NCBI RefSeq assembly: GCF_030688855.1
Contig: NZ_JAUYZK010000009.1
Span: 1-64,000, forward strand
From: Helicobacter cappadocius
GTDB lineage: Bacteria > Campylobacterota > Campylobacteria > Campylobacterales > Helicobacteraceae
Direction: 5' to 3'
Length of the DNA stretch: 64,000 nt
Positions 16,760 to 24,817 of this stretch are shown here, one piece after another (the first letter of the stretch is position 1; each line of letters begins with the position of its first letter). The notes beneath the pieces were generated by a model, which saw nothing but the letters and a program-made list of their open reading frames with translations, was not told where the DNA came from and ran no database searches. A program made the translations under genes and the position numbers.

Positions 16760-17956
16760 ATGTTTGGAATGATATATTATTTTATCGCTTTGCTCATATA
16801 TATCATCTCCATTCCTTTTTTGATATTTTCTTCATTCAAACAAAAACATAAAAACTCTATTTTTCAAAGGTTTTTTTTAAAAAATTTCGCCCTATCCTCT
16901 TGTCCCTCTTTTTGGTTTCACGCATGTTCTTATGGAGAAGTAAAATCGCTAGAACCCATCATTGAGGCAATGCCAAAACAGCCTATTTTGATAACAACCA
17001 TCACTCAAACAGGTTTTAATCTAGCAAAAGACACTTACGAAAAAAAAGCTCATATTGAAGTGAAATTCCTCCCTTTTGAAATATTCATTCCTTTTTGGAA
17101 ACATAAACTCAAATCACTCCAAACCCTAGTAATTACAGAAGCCGAACTTTGGTATATGGTTTTCAAAATAACTAAAACCATAGGAGCAAAAACAATGCTC
17201 ATCAACTCTCGCATATCAACTCAGTCATTCCCAAAATACAAAAAATTTAGTTGGTTTTATAAAAAAGTCTTTGACCAAATAGATGAAATCTTTTCTCAAA
17301 GTATTGCCGATAACGAAAGAATTAAACAACTCGGTGGAAAAAAAGTTCAAATATTTGGGAATTTAAAACTTTTAAATACTCCAAAAATCACCATTTTTTA
17401 TCCCAAAAGCTCAAAAACAACCTTCACTGCTTCAAGTACACATCCTCTAGAGGAAGAATTAATTCTAAAGGCATTTTTAGATTTCAGACGCTCTAGGGAT
17501 GGGATTTGGTTGCTTTTAGCTCCCAGACATCCAGAAAGATTTGTAGAAGTAAAAGAAATAATACAAAAAATGCTAACAAATACTTCTTATAAATTTAAAA
17601 TCTTCTCTGAAGTAGGGTTTGATGAAAATTGTGATATTTTGCTAATTGATACACTAGGTCAGCTCAACAATTTATATGCCATCTCTGATATAAGCATACT
17701 TGGAGGAAGCTTTGTAAAAGTAGGCGGACACAATCCTCTTGAACCAGCATTTTTTCACAACAAACTCATCACTGGTCCATATATATTCAATCAAAATAGT
17801 CTTTTTGAAGCCGTTGATGGATACAAAATCATACAAAAAGAGGAACTTTTTGAAACTATCTCTAATTATCAAACTCTTCCTAATGCATTTATAAAAAATA
17901 AAAATGATAAATTGAAAAATCTCATAAACTCTATCATACAACCTATTCAAGGATAA
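16760..17956 (+). CDS. waaA: 3-deoxy-D-manno-octulosonic acid (Kdo) transferase
   Basis: WaaA (KdtA) adds Kdo to the lipid A precursor at the inner face of the cytoplasmic membrane, an essential step in lipopolysaccharide assembly. The 398-residue protein has one N-terminal membrane anchor (about residues 4-23, IYYFIALLIYIISIPFLIF). The donor/acceptor motif HACSYGEVKSLE lies near residue 54, with TTITQTGFNLA near 76 and the GT-B C-terminal HPER and GGSFVKVGGHNPLEPA segments near 258 and 314. The ATG follows the flgZ stop by 9 bp. It matches H. pylori HP0957 in order and size. Confidence 0.93.
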   Translation: MFGMIYYFIALLIYIISIPFLIFSSFKQKHKNSIFQRFFLKNFALSSCPSFWFHACSYGEVKSLEPIIEAMPKQPILITTITQTGFNLAKDTYEKKAHIEVKFLPFEIFIPFWKHKLKSLQTLVITEAELWYMVFKITKTIGAKTMLINSRISTQSFPKYKKFSWFYKKVFDQIDEIFSQSIADNERIKQLGGKKVQIFGNLKLLNTPKITIFYPKSSKTTFTASSTHPLEEELILKAFLDFRRSRDGIWLLLAPRHPERFVEVKEIIQKMLTNTSYKFKIFSEVGFDENCDILLIDTLGQLNNLYAISDISILGGSFVKVGGHNPLEPAFFHNKLITGPYIFNQNSLFEAVDGYKIIQKEELFETISNYQTLPNAFIKNKNDKLKNLINSIIQPIQG

Positions 17957-17959
17957 TCT

Positions 17960-18682
17960 ATGGAAAAAGCCTACAAACTCTTAAGTCTGCAAGAAAAAAT
18001 TTCTAATGGCAAGGCAAAAGCTCTCATTGATAAAGGACTTGTAAGCTGCAATGGCAAAAAAATAACCATCGCACGTTCAGAAATGCCCTCTTGTTCTATT
18101 TTTCAAATTATCCAAATCCAAAAACCAAAAGTGATTTTTGAAGATGAAAATATTTTAGCAATCCAGAAGCCACCTTTTATTGAAAGTTATGAATTAGCTC
18201 AAATGTTTCCAGAATGGGTTTTGCTTCATCGTCTTGATAGAGAAACAAGTGGGGTTATCTTGTTAGTAAAAGATAAAACTCCTTTTCATAACCAAGCAAA
18301 AATGGCTTTTAAAAATCAAAATGTGTATAAAGAATATTTAGCACTTGTTGAAGGAATAGTAAATGAAGAAATCCAGATCGATAAACCTATCCTTACAATC
18401 AAAACTACTTACGCTAAAAGTAAAATATCAAAAGATGGTCTCCCTGCACATACAAGTATCAAACCTATCTCTATTATGGGGAAAAAAACACTACTAGAAG
18501 TAGTGATTAAAACCGGACGCACTCACCAAATCAGAGTCCATCTAAAAAGTATCAACCACCCAATCATAGGAGATAATCTCTATGGTGGATTAGATTCAAA
18601 ACGTTTGATGCTCCATGCTCATAAGATCTCATTGTTGGGGTATGATTTTACCTCTGCGATTCCCAATGAATTCAACCTATAA
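17960..18682 (+). CDS. RluA-family pseudouridine synthase
   Basis: This 240-residue protein isomerises uridine to pseudouridine in structured RNA, probably rRNA. The N-terminus (about residues 1-50) resembles an S4-type RNA-binding domain (KALIDKGLVSCNGKKI). The catalytic motif HRLDRETSGVILLVKD (near residue 90-105) contains the essential aspartate. KTGRTHQIRVHLK (near 182) and LYGGLDSKRLMLHAHKI complete the RluA pattern. It begins 3 bp after the waaA stop. Its last 17 bases overlap the next gene. It corresponds to H. pylori HP0956. The exact target uridine cannot be deduced. Confidence 0.9.
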   Translation: MEKAYKLLSLQEKISNGKAKALIDKGLVSCNGKKITIARSEMPSCSIFQIIQIQKPKVIFEDENILAIQKPPFIESYELAQMFPEWVLLHRLDRETSGVILLVKDKTPFHNQAKMAFKNQNVYKEYLALVEGIVNEEIQIDKPILTIKTTYAKSKISKDGLPAHTSIKPISIMGKKTLLEVVIKTGRTHQIRVHLKSINHPIIGDNLYGGLDSKRLMLHAHKISLLGYDFTSAIPNEFNL

Positions 18683-19088
18683 CCTCATCATCAATGCAAG
18701 TTTTACTGATGTCGATAGAGTTATTGGTGCTTTGCCTGATATTTTTAAAACCGATCAAGACATGTTAGATAATATAAGTCTAGTTTTATTTGAAATCCTT
18801 TCAAATGCTCTCGAACATGGTATCTGCAAATATTCAAAAAATGAAATTTTCTCTGGTTTGGTTAAAAAAAGCTCACAAAAAATCTATTTATATTTTTTAT
18901 CCTCCCCTAACCCTATCATTTTGATAAACTATCCAAAAACCGTTTATAATGAAGAAAACCTCATCATAGGCAAAGGGAAAAAAATAATAAAATACCTCAC
19001 TCAGAATTATTATTATAAAATCTTAGGAGAAGAAGTTTGGGAGAAAGTAATTTTTAAAGGACAAAAAAATGAAAATCACCGCCAATGA
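18666..19088 (+). CDS. Small HATPase-fold protein, likely anti-sigma/switch kinase
   Basis: I choose the ATG at 18666 (MNSTYNLIINASFTDVDRVI), giving 140 residues, because an earlier start would bury deep inside rluA. Residues 38-52 (SLVLFEILSNALEHG) are a good N-box of the GHKL/HATPase_c_2 fold found in RsbW/SpoIIAB-type serine kinases, with E43 and N47 in the expected places. A GKGKK loop at 102-106 could be the second glycine motif. The canonical DxGxG box is not visible, so ATP binding may be altered. It overlaps rluA by 17 bp, and a STAS-like gene overlaps its end by 20 bp. Together they look like a partner-switching module: kinase plus antagonist. Confidence 0.65.
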   Translation: MNSTYNLIINASFTDVDRVIGALPDIFKTDQDMLDNISLVLFEILSNALEHGICKYSKNEIFSGLVKKSSQKIYLYFLSSPNPIILINYPKTVYNEENLIIGKGKKIIKYLTQNYYYKILGEEVWEKVIFKGQKNENHRQ

Positions 19089-19392
19089 AGCCGAGAAAAA
19101 TCAGCCATTTTTAGCCATAACGGGAAAAATTAAAACTTATGAAGATTTTTTGGAATTTAAGAATGTTATTGATTCCACTCTAGAAAAATTTAAAAACAAA
19201 TCAAATTCCGAACTTTTTTTATTTTTTATAGATACCTACCCTATCAATTCCTATGCCATAGGCTACTTGATGAAACTCAAAGAAAATGATAAGGTGAATG
19301 TACAAATATACACAAATAATATGAAAACTTTGAATCTTTTTCAATATCTAGAACTTGATAAAAAGTTTCAGATCATTATCAAACAAAACTAA
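19069..19392 (+). CDS. STAS-like anti-sigma factor antagonist
   Basis: This 107-residue protein has predicted beta-alpha alternation and a central LFLFFIDTYPINSYAIGYLM segment (residues 50-69). The segment follows the STAS consensus of a hydrophobic strand, Asp, then a Ser-containing loop and helix. Ser61 is the candidate phosphorylation site. The end, MKTLNLFQYLELDKKFQI, resembles the C-terminal helix and strand of STAS domains. It has an AAAGGA site 8 bases from the ATG and overlaps the HATPase-like gene by 20 bp, so the two products should be made together and may bind each other. The family call is by fold pattern and context, not by strong identity. Confidence 0.6.
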   Translation: MKITANEAEKNQPFLAITGKIKTYEDFLEFKNVIDSTLEKFKNKSNSELFLFFIDTYPINSYAIGYLMKLKENDKVNVQIYTNNMKTLNLFQYLELDKKFQIIIKQN

Positions 19393-19402
19393 GGATGAAA
19401 GA

Positions 19403-20251
19403 ATGTATAGCACATGGAATAATATTTATAATATCTTCAACCCTGTTGCATTTAATATTTTTGGACTAGAAATTCACTGGTATGGAATCGCGTATGTTCT
19501 CTCGCTTTTGATTTCTTTATATATTGCCAAAGTATTTATCAAAAAAGATGCTCAACGTTTCCCTATTTCAAATAAAAATCTGGAAAGTTTTTTTATTTGG
19601 GTAGAAATTGGGGTTATTTTAGGAGCAAGAATAGGCTATATTGCAATTTATGAACCAAATTCTATGTATTATTTTCTTCATCCATGGCAGATATTTAATC
19701 CTTTCGATATAGAAGGTCATTTTGTAGGAATACGCGGCATGAGTTACCATGGAGCATTGGTGGGATTTTTGATTGCTTCTATTGCTTTTGCTTATAAGAA
19801 AAAACAGAATTTCTTACTATACATGGATCTAGTGGCTATAAGCGTTCCGCTAGGATATGTATTTGGTCGTATTGGAAATTTTCTCAATCAAGAACTTTAT
19901 GGACGAATTGTTCCTTCTACTAGCGTTTGGGGGCAAAAAATTGGTATCCTTGTAAATGGTGAGCTAAGATATCCCAGTCAGCTTATAGAGGCTTTTTTAG
20001 AAGGATTGGTCGTTTTTATAGTCGTCCTAATAGCAAAAAAACTTTTTAAAACAAGAGGATTGTTAATTGTAGTGTACGCGATTACATATGGGGTTATGCG
20101 TTTTATAGCTGAATTTTACAGAGAACCTGATCCGCAGATGGGTTATTATTTTGGAAACCTAAGCATGGGACAAATTTTAAGCCTAGTGATGATTGTTTTT
20201 GCACTAGGAATATTGGCTTATATTAAGAAAAACAAAAATGCACAAAACTAA
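19403..20251 (+). CDS. lgt: Prolipoprotein diacylglyceryl transferase
   Basis: Lgt transfers the diacylglyceryl group from phosphatidylglycerol to the lipobox cysteine of prolipoproteins in the inner membrane. The chosen ATG at 19403 follows AAGGA by 7 bases and gives 282 residues; the longer frame would overlap the STAS gene without a ribosome site. The N-terminus FNIFGLEIHWYGIAYVLSLL is typical. The signature GRIGNFLNQELYG lies near residue 155, and the conserved RGMSYHGALVGF precedes it near 111. Seven hydrophobic segments are present. In H. pylori lgt (HP0955) directly follows the pseudouridine synthase; here two extra genes intervene. Confidence 0.94.
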   Translation: MYSTWNNIYNIFNPVAFNIFGLEIHWYGIAYVLSLLISLYIAKVFIKKDAQRFPISNKNLESFFIWVEIGVILGARIGYIAIYEPNSMYYFLHPWQIFNPFDIEGHFVGIRGMSYHGALVGFLIASIAFAYKKKQNFLLYMDLVAISVPLGYVFGRIGNFLNQELYGRIVPSTSVWGQKIGILVNGELRYPSQLIEAFLEGLVVFIVVLIAKKLFKTRGLLIVVYAITYGVMRFIAEFYREPDPQMGYYFGNLSMGQILSLVMIVFALGILAYIKKNKNAQN

Positions 20252-20564
20252 ATCTTGGATATTTTTATTCATAGCTATCATTTCAGAGGTCATAGCCACC
20301 CTTTCGCTCAAAATATCTTCGGGGGCAGTATGGGGCTATATCACAATGGGATTTTTTATTGTTATTTCTTATTATTTCATGGCACTTTGTGTTCGTATTA
20401 TTCCTATAGGTACTGCATATGCAATATGGGAAGCATTTGGGCTATCCCTTATTGCTATTGTAGGTATCATCGTATTTGGAGAGAAAATCACTCTTTATCA
20501 AGAGATCGGAATTGTTCTTGGAGTTATTGGTATTGTACTTATCAACTTAGGAGAAAAAAAATAG
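20238..20564 (+). CDS. mdtJ: SMR-family transporter subunit, MdtJ-like
   Basis: This 108-residue, four-helix protein of the small multidrug resistance family has the essential membrane-embedded glutamate in ISEVIATLSLKIS (near residue 16). IGTAYAIWEAFGLSL in helix 3 and GVIGIVLINLGEKK at the end match MdtJ. In E. coli MdtJ works as a heterodimer with MdtI to export spermidine. The first 14 bases overlap lgt, and the partner gene starts directly after the stop, so all three are likely co-transcribed. Substrate (polyamine, guanidinium or drug) is not determinable. Confidence 0.8.
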   Translation: MHKTKSWIFLFIAIISEVIATLSLKISSGAVWGYITMGFFIVISYYFMALCVRIIPIGTAYAIWEAFGLSLIAIVGIIVFGEKITLYQEIGIVLGVIGIVLINLGEKK

Positions 20565-20876
20565 ATGTATCTTTTATTTGTTATTTTAGCAGGATTTTTA
20601 GATGTCCTAGCCAATCTCCTCTTAAAAAAATCTCAAGGATTTAAATATAAAATCTTAGGCATTGTTTCGATCTTATTGGTTTTGTGTGCTTTTATTTTTC
20701 TTTCTTTTGCACTCAAAAAAATGCCTTTGAGTATCGCTTATTCCATATGGGGAGCTGTGGGCATCATAGGAACAATTATAGGGGGATATATTTTTTTTCA
20801 AGAAAGACTAAATATAATAGGCTACATAGGGGTAGCCTTTGTGATTGCTTCTGTTATTTTGCTAAGTGCTTTTTAA
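20565..20876 (+). CDS. mdtI: SMR-family transporter subunit, MdtI-like
   Basis: This 103-residue, four-helix partner of the preceding gene starts on the base following its stop. LSIAYSIWGAVGIIGTIIGG and FFQERLNIIGYIGV closely parallel MdtI. At the position of the conserved helix-1 acidic residue it has aspartate (AGFLDVLANLLLKKS) where SMR proteins, including MdtI, usually have glutamate. The pairing with an E-containing MdtJ-like subunit supports an obligate heterodimer. It converges on the minus-strand DUF5718 gene with a 2-bp gap and no visible terminator. Confidence 0.8.
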   Translation: MYLLFVILAGFLDVLANLLLKKSQGFKYKILGIVSILLVLCAFIFLSFALKKMPLSIAYSIWGAVGIIGTIIGGYIFFQERLNIIGYIGVAFVIASVILLSAF

Positions 20877-20878
20877 CT

Positions 20879-21703
20879 CTACCTAACCTCTTGTCTAATA
20901 ATAGAAATATCCTTGAGATCTGCAGGAATACAATCCATAGAAACTATTTCTTTCAAACGCTCAAGTGTATATTTCTTGTGATTAAATACAACAATAGAGA
21001 CAATATCACCTCTTTGCAAAAATCTTTGCTTTGCAAGTTCTAAATAACGCGTAGCACCGATGGCGATGATAATTTTAGAAGGATAGCAAGATTCTCTTAG
21101 CACTTCAGGTAAATCCTCTAAAACAGAATGCTCTTTTTGCGTGTTGAGTTTATCTTTTATCCAATTGATAAGCTTCTCGTAAAAATAACTATAACTTATA
21201 AGCTCACTTGATTCGCCATATTCCTGTACTTTTCCATCAAATTTCAAAAAAGAAGCGATGGAATAATTATCGCAAACCCCACCACTAGAAAATTTATCGA
21301 TAGGTATTTTTAGTCCAACTGCCTTAGATCCATCAGAAAAATTTTTCTTCTGTGAAAGTTTGGTTGCATTTTCGTCATTCCTAACTGAAGCATCATTAAA
21401 AGCCATAAAAAATCTAGGTATGACTTTAGTGACTTTATTATCCAAGTATTCCAAATCACATTCAAGTCCTACTTCTGGTTCTGCTTGAACCTTGAATGAT
21501 TGATTTGTCGGCAAAATAATCGCCTGATTATTGATACAATACCTGCCCAAAACTGAAGCACTATCAGGAATATAAAAAGGAAAAATCCCCTTAGGAGCAT
21601 CTTTGTCTTCTCCTGTAATATCAGCAAAATCGTTAGATTCTCCTGCTTGTTCTAGATGGTTAGCAAAGTTTCCTACCACCCCAAACCCCAAATACTTTTT
21701 CAT
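20879..21703 (-). CDS. DUF5718 family protein
   Basis: This 274-residue cytoplasmic protein begins MKKYLGFGVVGNFANHLEQA and contains KGIFPFYIPDSASVLGRYC, EVGLECDLEYLD and FFMAFNDASVRN. This pattern is recognised as the DUF5718 family common in Campylobacterota and some other bacteria. FGVVGNFANHLEQAGE and AEPEVGLECDL recall fumarylacetoacetate-hydrolase-type folds, but the metal-ligand set is not complete enough to claim activity. The gene stands alone, converging with mdtI and divergent from the acyl-CoA synthetase. Function unknown. Confidence 0.75.
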   Translation of the reverse strand: MKKYLGFGVVGNFANHLEQAGESNDFADITGEDKDAPKGIFPFYIPDSASVLGRYCINNQAIILPTNQSFKVQAEPEVGLECDLEYLDNKVTKVIPRFFMAFNDASVRNDENATKLSQKKNFSDGSKAVGLKIPIDKFSSGGVCDNYSIASFLKFDGKVQEYGESSELISYSYFYEKLINWIKDKLNTQKEHSVLEDLPEVLRESCYPSKIIIAIGATRYLELAKQRFLQRGDIVSIVVFNHKKYTLERLKEIVSMDCIPADLKDISIIRQEVR

Positions 21704-21804
21704 CGGTGCTCCTTTATGGAAAATTTGGTAAAAATAATACTCTAATTAAAACCAATATTTGATAAAAACTATAAACTAAGTAATCAAACCCATAAAAATA
21801 ATCC

Positions 21805-21810
21805 TATAAT
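21805..21810 (+). promoter_or_regulatory. Promoter -10 of the ADP-forming acyl-CoA synthetase gene
   Basis: A consensus TATAAT lies 30 bases before the ATG at 21840 and is followed by a strong AAGGAGA ribosome site. The divergent DUF5718 start lies about 100 bp to the left. Confidence 0.55.
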
Positions 21811-21839
21811 AGAATTACAAAACATTTTAAGGAGAAGTT

Positions 21840-23780
21840 ATGACAGAGAGTGAATTATACCAATGGCTCGGAAAATACGGGATTAAGACCCCTTGTTGTA
21901 AAGTTGTGGGAATGAATGAAGAAATCAGTGTTGATTTTTTTCCTGCTGTCTTAAAAATCCAATCCCCAAAAGTGATTCATAAAAGCGATGTAGGTGGCGT
22001 TATATTGAATCTAAATTCCAATGAAGAAATCAAAAATGCTAGAGAAAAAATGAAAAAAAATATTCAAGATGTGCATAAAATCCCCCTAGATAATAATGAC
22101 TGTTTCATAATTACACAAATGTTACAAGGAGAAGAACTTTATATTGGCTCTGTAGAAGATAATGTATTTGGAAATGTCATTCTTTTTGGAAAAGGTGGGA
22201 TTTATTTAGAACTCTATAAAGATATTTGTTACATAGATTCCAATGCACAAGAAGATGAGATACTCCGTGCATTTAAAAATACAAAAATTTCAAAACTCTT
22301 TGAGGGTTATCGTGGCAGTAATCATCAAATGATTGAAGTTATAACGCTAGTCAAAAATATACAAAAGCTTATCAATGAAAATCCTGATATTAAAGAACTC
22401 GATATCAATCCCTTAAAACTCACAAAAGATGGGTTGATTGCCGTAGATGCGAGAATAAAAAAATCCTCTAGTATTTCCAAAGAATCTTTGAGAAAATCAA
22501 CTCGGCCTGATTTTTTACACAATCAACGCGTAGCTATTATTGGAGCAAGTACCGATAAAACAAAAGCAGGTTATGTAGTGGCAAAAAACTCTATTGGCTT
22601 TAAAGGGGAATTATTTTTTGTAAATCAAAAAGGAGGACAATTATTAGAAAAACCTCTATTAAAAAGCATAGAAGAAATACAAGGTAATATCGATACTGCT
22701 GTGTTAGCAATTCCCGCAAAGTTTGTTATCCCTACTATCAAAGAACTTATCCCTAGAGGGCTAAAAAATCTCATCGTTATTACCGCTGGTTTTAAAGAAA
22801 GTGGTCACCAAGAAGAAGAACTTGAAATAGGAAAACTTGCAGAGGAAAATAATTTTAATGTTTTAGGGCCAAATTGTCTAGGATACTTTAATGATAGTAC
22901 AAATTTAAATCTAACATTTGGAACAGGGAATCTAAAAACAGGTCATCTAGCTTTCATTTCTCAATCTGGAGCAGTTTTGGCAGGACTTATGGATTATGCA
23001 AATGCTTTAGATATAGGATTTTCTCATATTATGAGCACAGGAAATGCTGTAGATTTAGAAAGTTCAGATCTTATTCCAATGCTTGATCGTGATCCTAACG
23101 CTAAGAGTATTTCTCTATATTTGGAAGGAATTAGTAAAGGGAAAGAGTTATTAAAAAATATTCGAAATACAAAAAAACCTATTTTTCTTTTCAAATCAGG
23201 AAAAAGTGAAGAAGCGGCAAAAGCGGCTTTTTCTCACACTGGAAATTTAAGCGGAAATTATGATATGTTTTCTGGATTAATGAAAAGTTTAAATGTTAGA
23301 GTAGTAGATAATATCGAAGCTTTGATATTAAAGCCTCTCTTCCATAATAGCAAAGAAATTGCAATTATTACAAATGCTGGAGGACCAGGAACTGTTCTAA
23401 CAGATGCGATTGTTGCTAGAGGGAAAAAACTCTACTCTTTGAATGAGCAAAATATAAGAGCCTTGAATGCTATTTTGCCTGAACATTGGTCTCATAATAA
23501 CCCTATCGACATCATCGGTGATGCCTTGGCAGATAGGTATAAAGCCTCTTTAGATGTCGTAGATAATTTTGATGGAGTAGATTTTATCTATATGCTCATT
23601 ACCCCTCAAGACATGACCGATCCTCTAGGATCTGTAAAAATACTCAAAGAAAAAACATACAAGCACAAGGTTATCCCTATTCTTATTGGGGGGAATATGG
23701 TTGAAGAAGCAAGAATTTTTTGCAAAACAAATAAAATATTATTTTTCTCAAGCATCACCGAAGCTACATCATTTTTATAA
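21840..23780 (+). CDS. ADP-forming acetate/acyl-CoA ligase-like protein (ATP-grasp, CoA-binding and ligase domains)
   Basis: Enzymes of this family interconvert acyl-CoA plus ADP and phosphate with acid, CoA and ATP. The 646 residues contain an N-terminal ATP-grasp_5 domain (about 1-215; KIQSPKVIHKSDVGGVILN, VILFGKGGIYLEL, ELDINPLKLTKDG). A Rossmann CoA-binding domain follows (about 225-345; VAIIGASTDKTKAGYVV), then a succinyl-CoA-ligase-like domain (about 350-646; FISQSGAVLAGLMDYA). His466 in AFSHTGN is the likely phosphorylated catalytic histidine. The ATP-grasp-first order is the reverse of E. coli Pat (YfiQ) and of many archaeal alpha-beta fusions. No GNAT domain is present, so protein acetylation is not expected. 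The acyl substrate is unknown. Confidence 0.85.
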   Translation: MTESELYQWLGKYGIKTPCCKVVGMNEEISVDFFPAVLKIQSPKVIHKSDVGGVILNLNSNEEIKNAREKMKKNIQDVHKIPLDNNDCFIITQMLQGEELYIGSVEDNVFGNVILFGKGGIYLELYKDICYIDSNAQEDEILRAFKNTKISKLFEGYRGSNHQMIEVITLVKNIQKLINENPDIKELDINPLKLTKDGLIAVDARIKKSSSISKESLRKSTRPDFLHNQRVAIIGASTDKTKAGYVVAKNSIGFKGELFFVNQKGGQLLEKPLLKSIEEIQGNIDTAVLAIPAKFVIPTIKELIPRGLKNLIVITAGFKESGHQEEELEIGKLAEENNFNVLGPNCLGYFNDSTNLNLTFGTGNLKTGHLAFISQSGAVLAGLMDYANALDIGFSHIMSTGNAVDLESSDLIPMLDRDPNAKSISLYLEGISKGKELLKNIRNTKKPIFLFKSGKSEEAAKAAFSHTGNLSGNYDMFSGLMKSLNVRVVDNIEALILKPLFHNSKEIAIITNAGGPGTVLTDAIVARGKKLYSLNEQNIRALNAILPEHWSHNNPIDIIGDALADRYKASLDVVDNFDGVDFIYMLITPQDMTDPLGSVKILKEKTYKHKVIPILIGGNMVEEARIFCKTNKILFFSSITEATSFL

Positions 23781-23945
23781 ATCTCAATGATGGATTTAAA
23801 GATATATGAAAAGTGTTTTTGAGGATACTAGAGAGGATGGACAGCTAGAAAATCGGGGTTAAAAATGTATGATTAACTTCAGAAGTCAAAGCCTGTCCAA
23901 AATCTCAAGGTTCAAGCTAATCTCAATTAATCAATTATTCTTTCT

Positions 23946-24695
23946 TTAAAAACTTCCTAAAAAGTTAAACATATCAAGAAATTTTTTTGCTCTTTCAGAC
24001 TTTGGAGAGGTGAAAAATTCCTTTGGAGTAGCCTCTTCAATTATAATTCCTTGGTCAAAAAACACAACTTTATCTGCAACTGCTTGAGCAAATTTAAGTT
24101 CATGAGTTACGATTATCATACTCATGCCTTCTTTTGCAAGTTCTAAAATAACATCTAAAACTTCCTTTACCATTTCAGGATCTAAGGAAGCTGTAACTTC
24201 ATCAAAAAGCATTATTTCAGGATTCATGCACAATGCTCTAATGATCGCAACGCGTTGTTTTTGTCCTCCTGAGAGCTCTTTTGGATACGAATCTTTTTTA
24301 TCCTCAAGTCCCACCCGTTTTAATAATCTCAAAGCCTGTTCTTTGACTTCTTCTTTTTTTCTTTTTTGGGCTTTTAATGGTCCTAAAAGAATGTTTTCAA
24401 GTACATTCATATGAGGAAAAAGATCATAACTCTGAAAAACCATGCCAATTTTTTGTCTGATAAGATTCCAATTTGTAGATGGTGTATTAATGATCTTTCC
24501 ATCTAATATAATTTGACCTCCCTGTATCTCTTCTAATCCATTCAAACATCGCAAAAAAGTACTTTTTCCACATCCACTAGGTCCCAAAATCACAACAACT
24601 TCACTTTTTTGTATGCTAAAGTTAATCCCCTTTAAGATTTGATGATCGTGATTATAAGATTTTACGAGATTTTTAGTCTCTAATAATGCTTGCAT
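23946..24695 (-). CDS. Polar amino-acid ABC transporter ATP-binding protein (GlnQ/HisP type)
   Basis: This 249-residue ATPase has VVILGPSGCGKSTFLRCLNG (near residue 32-51), a Q-loop VFQSYDLFPHM, the signature LSGGQKQRVAIIRAL near 140 and Walker B EIMLFDEVTASLDP near 160. VLENILLGPLKAQKRK is typical of the polar amino-acid uptake branch (GlnQ, HisP, ArtP). It would power uptake with a membrane permease and a periplasmic binding protein, but neither gene is beside it here. It is flanked by genes on the opposite strand, so it is an orphan subunit in this window. An AAGGA ribosome site precedes the start. Confidence 0.88.
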   Translation of the reverse strand: MQALLETKNLVKSYNHDHQILKGINFSIQKSEVVVILGPSGCGKSTFLRCLNGLEEIQGGQIILDGKIINTPSTNWNLIRQKIGMVFQSYDLFPHMNVLENILLGPLKAQKRKKEEVKEQALRLLKRVGLEDKKDSYPKELSGGQKQRVAIIRALCMNPEIMLFDEVTASLDPEMVKEVLDVILELAKEGMSMIIVTHELKFAQAVADKVVFFDQGIIIEEATPKEFFTSPKSERAKKFLDMFNFLGSF

Positions 24696-24784
24696 TTGAT
24701 TCCTTACTTTGATTTTTTATGTTCTTTTGAAAAATAAATTCGCCATCTTGGGTTCTTCACAAGTTTTCCTAGTTGAAACTTTGG

Positions 24785-24790
24785 TATGAT
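24785..24790 (+). promoter_or_regulatory. Extended -10 promoter of uup
   Basis: The sequence TTGGTATGAT contains TATGAT preceded by TG at the extended position, 28 bases before the chosen uup ATG. This placement also argues against the longer frame starting at 24773, which begins upstream of the promoter. Confidence 0.45.
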
Positions 24791-24817
24791 TACATCATCT
24801 TAAAGACAGGGAAATTT

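Noticed and set aside
18615-18665. Earlier start of the HATPase-like protein
   Set aside because: It would lie deeper inside rluA, and the extra residues are an out-of-frame translation of rluA.
20255-21043. Plus-strand ORFs of 129 and 119 codons overlapping mdtJ, mdtI and DUF5718
   Set aside because: They are out-of-frame shadows with unlikely composition (many Cys, His and Tyr); the SMR and DUF5718 frames have clear family motifs.
23781-23945. Possible terminator after the acyl-CoA ligase (GTTAA...TTAAC)
   Set aside because: The stem is only five AT-rich base pairs and no T-run follows.
24773-24817. Longer N-terminus of uup
   Set aside because: The upstream start lies before the likely promoter and has no ribosome site; the conserved ABC-F N-terminus begins at 24818.
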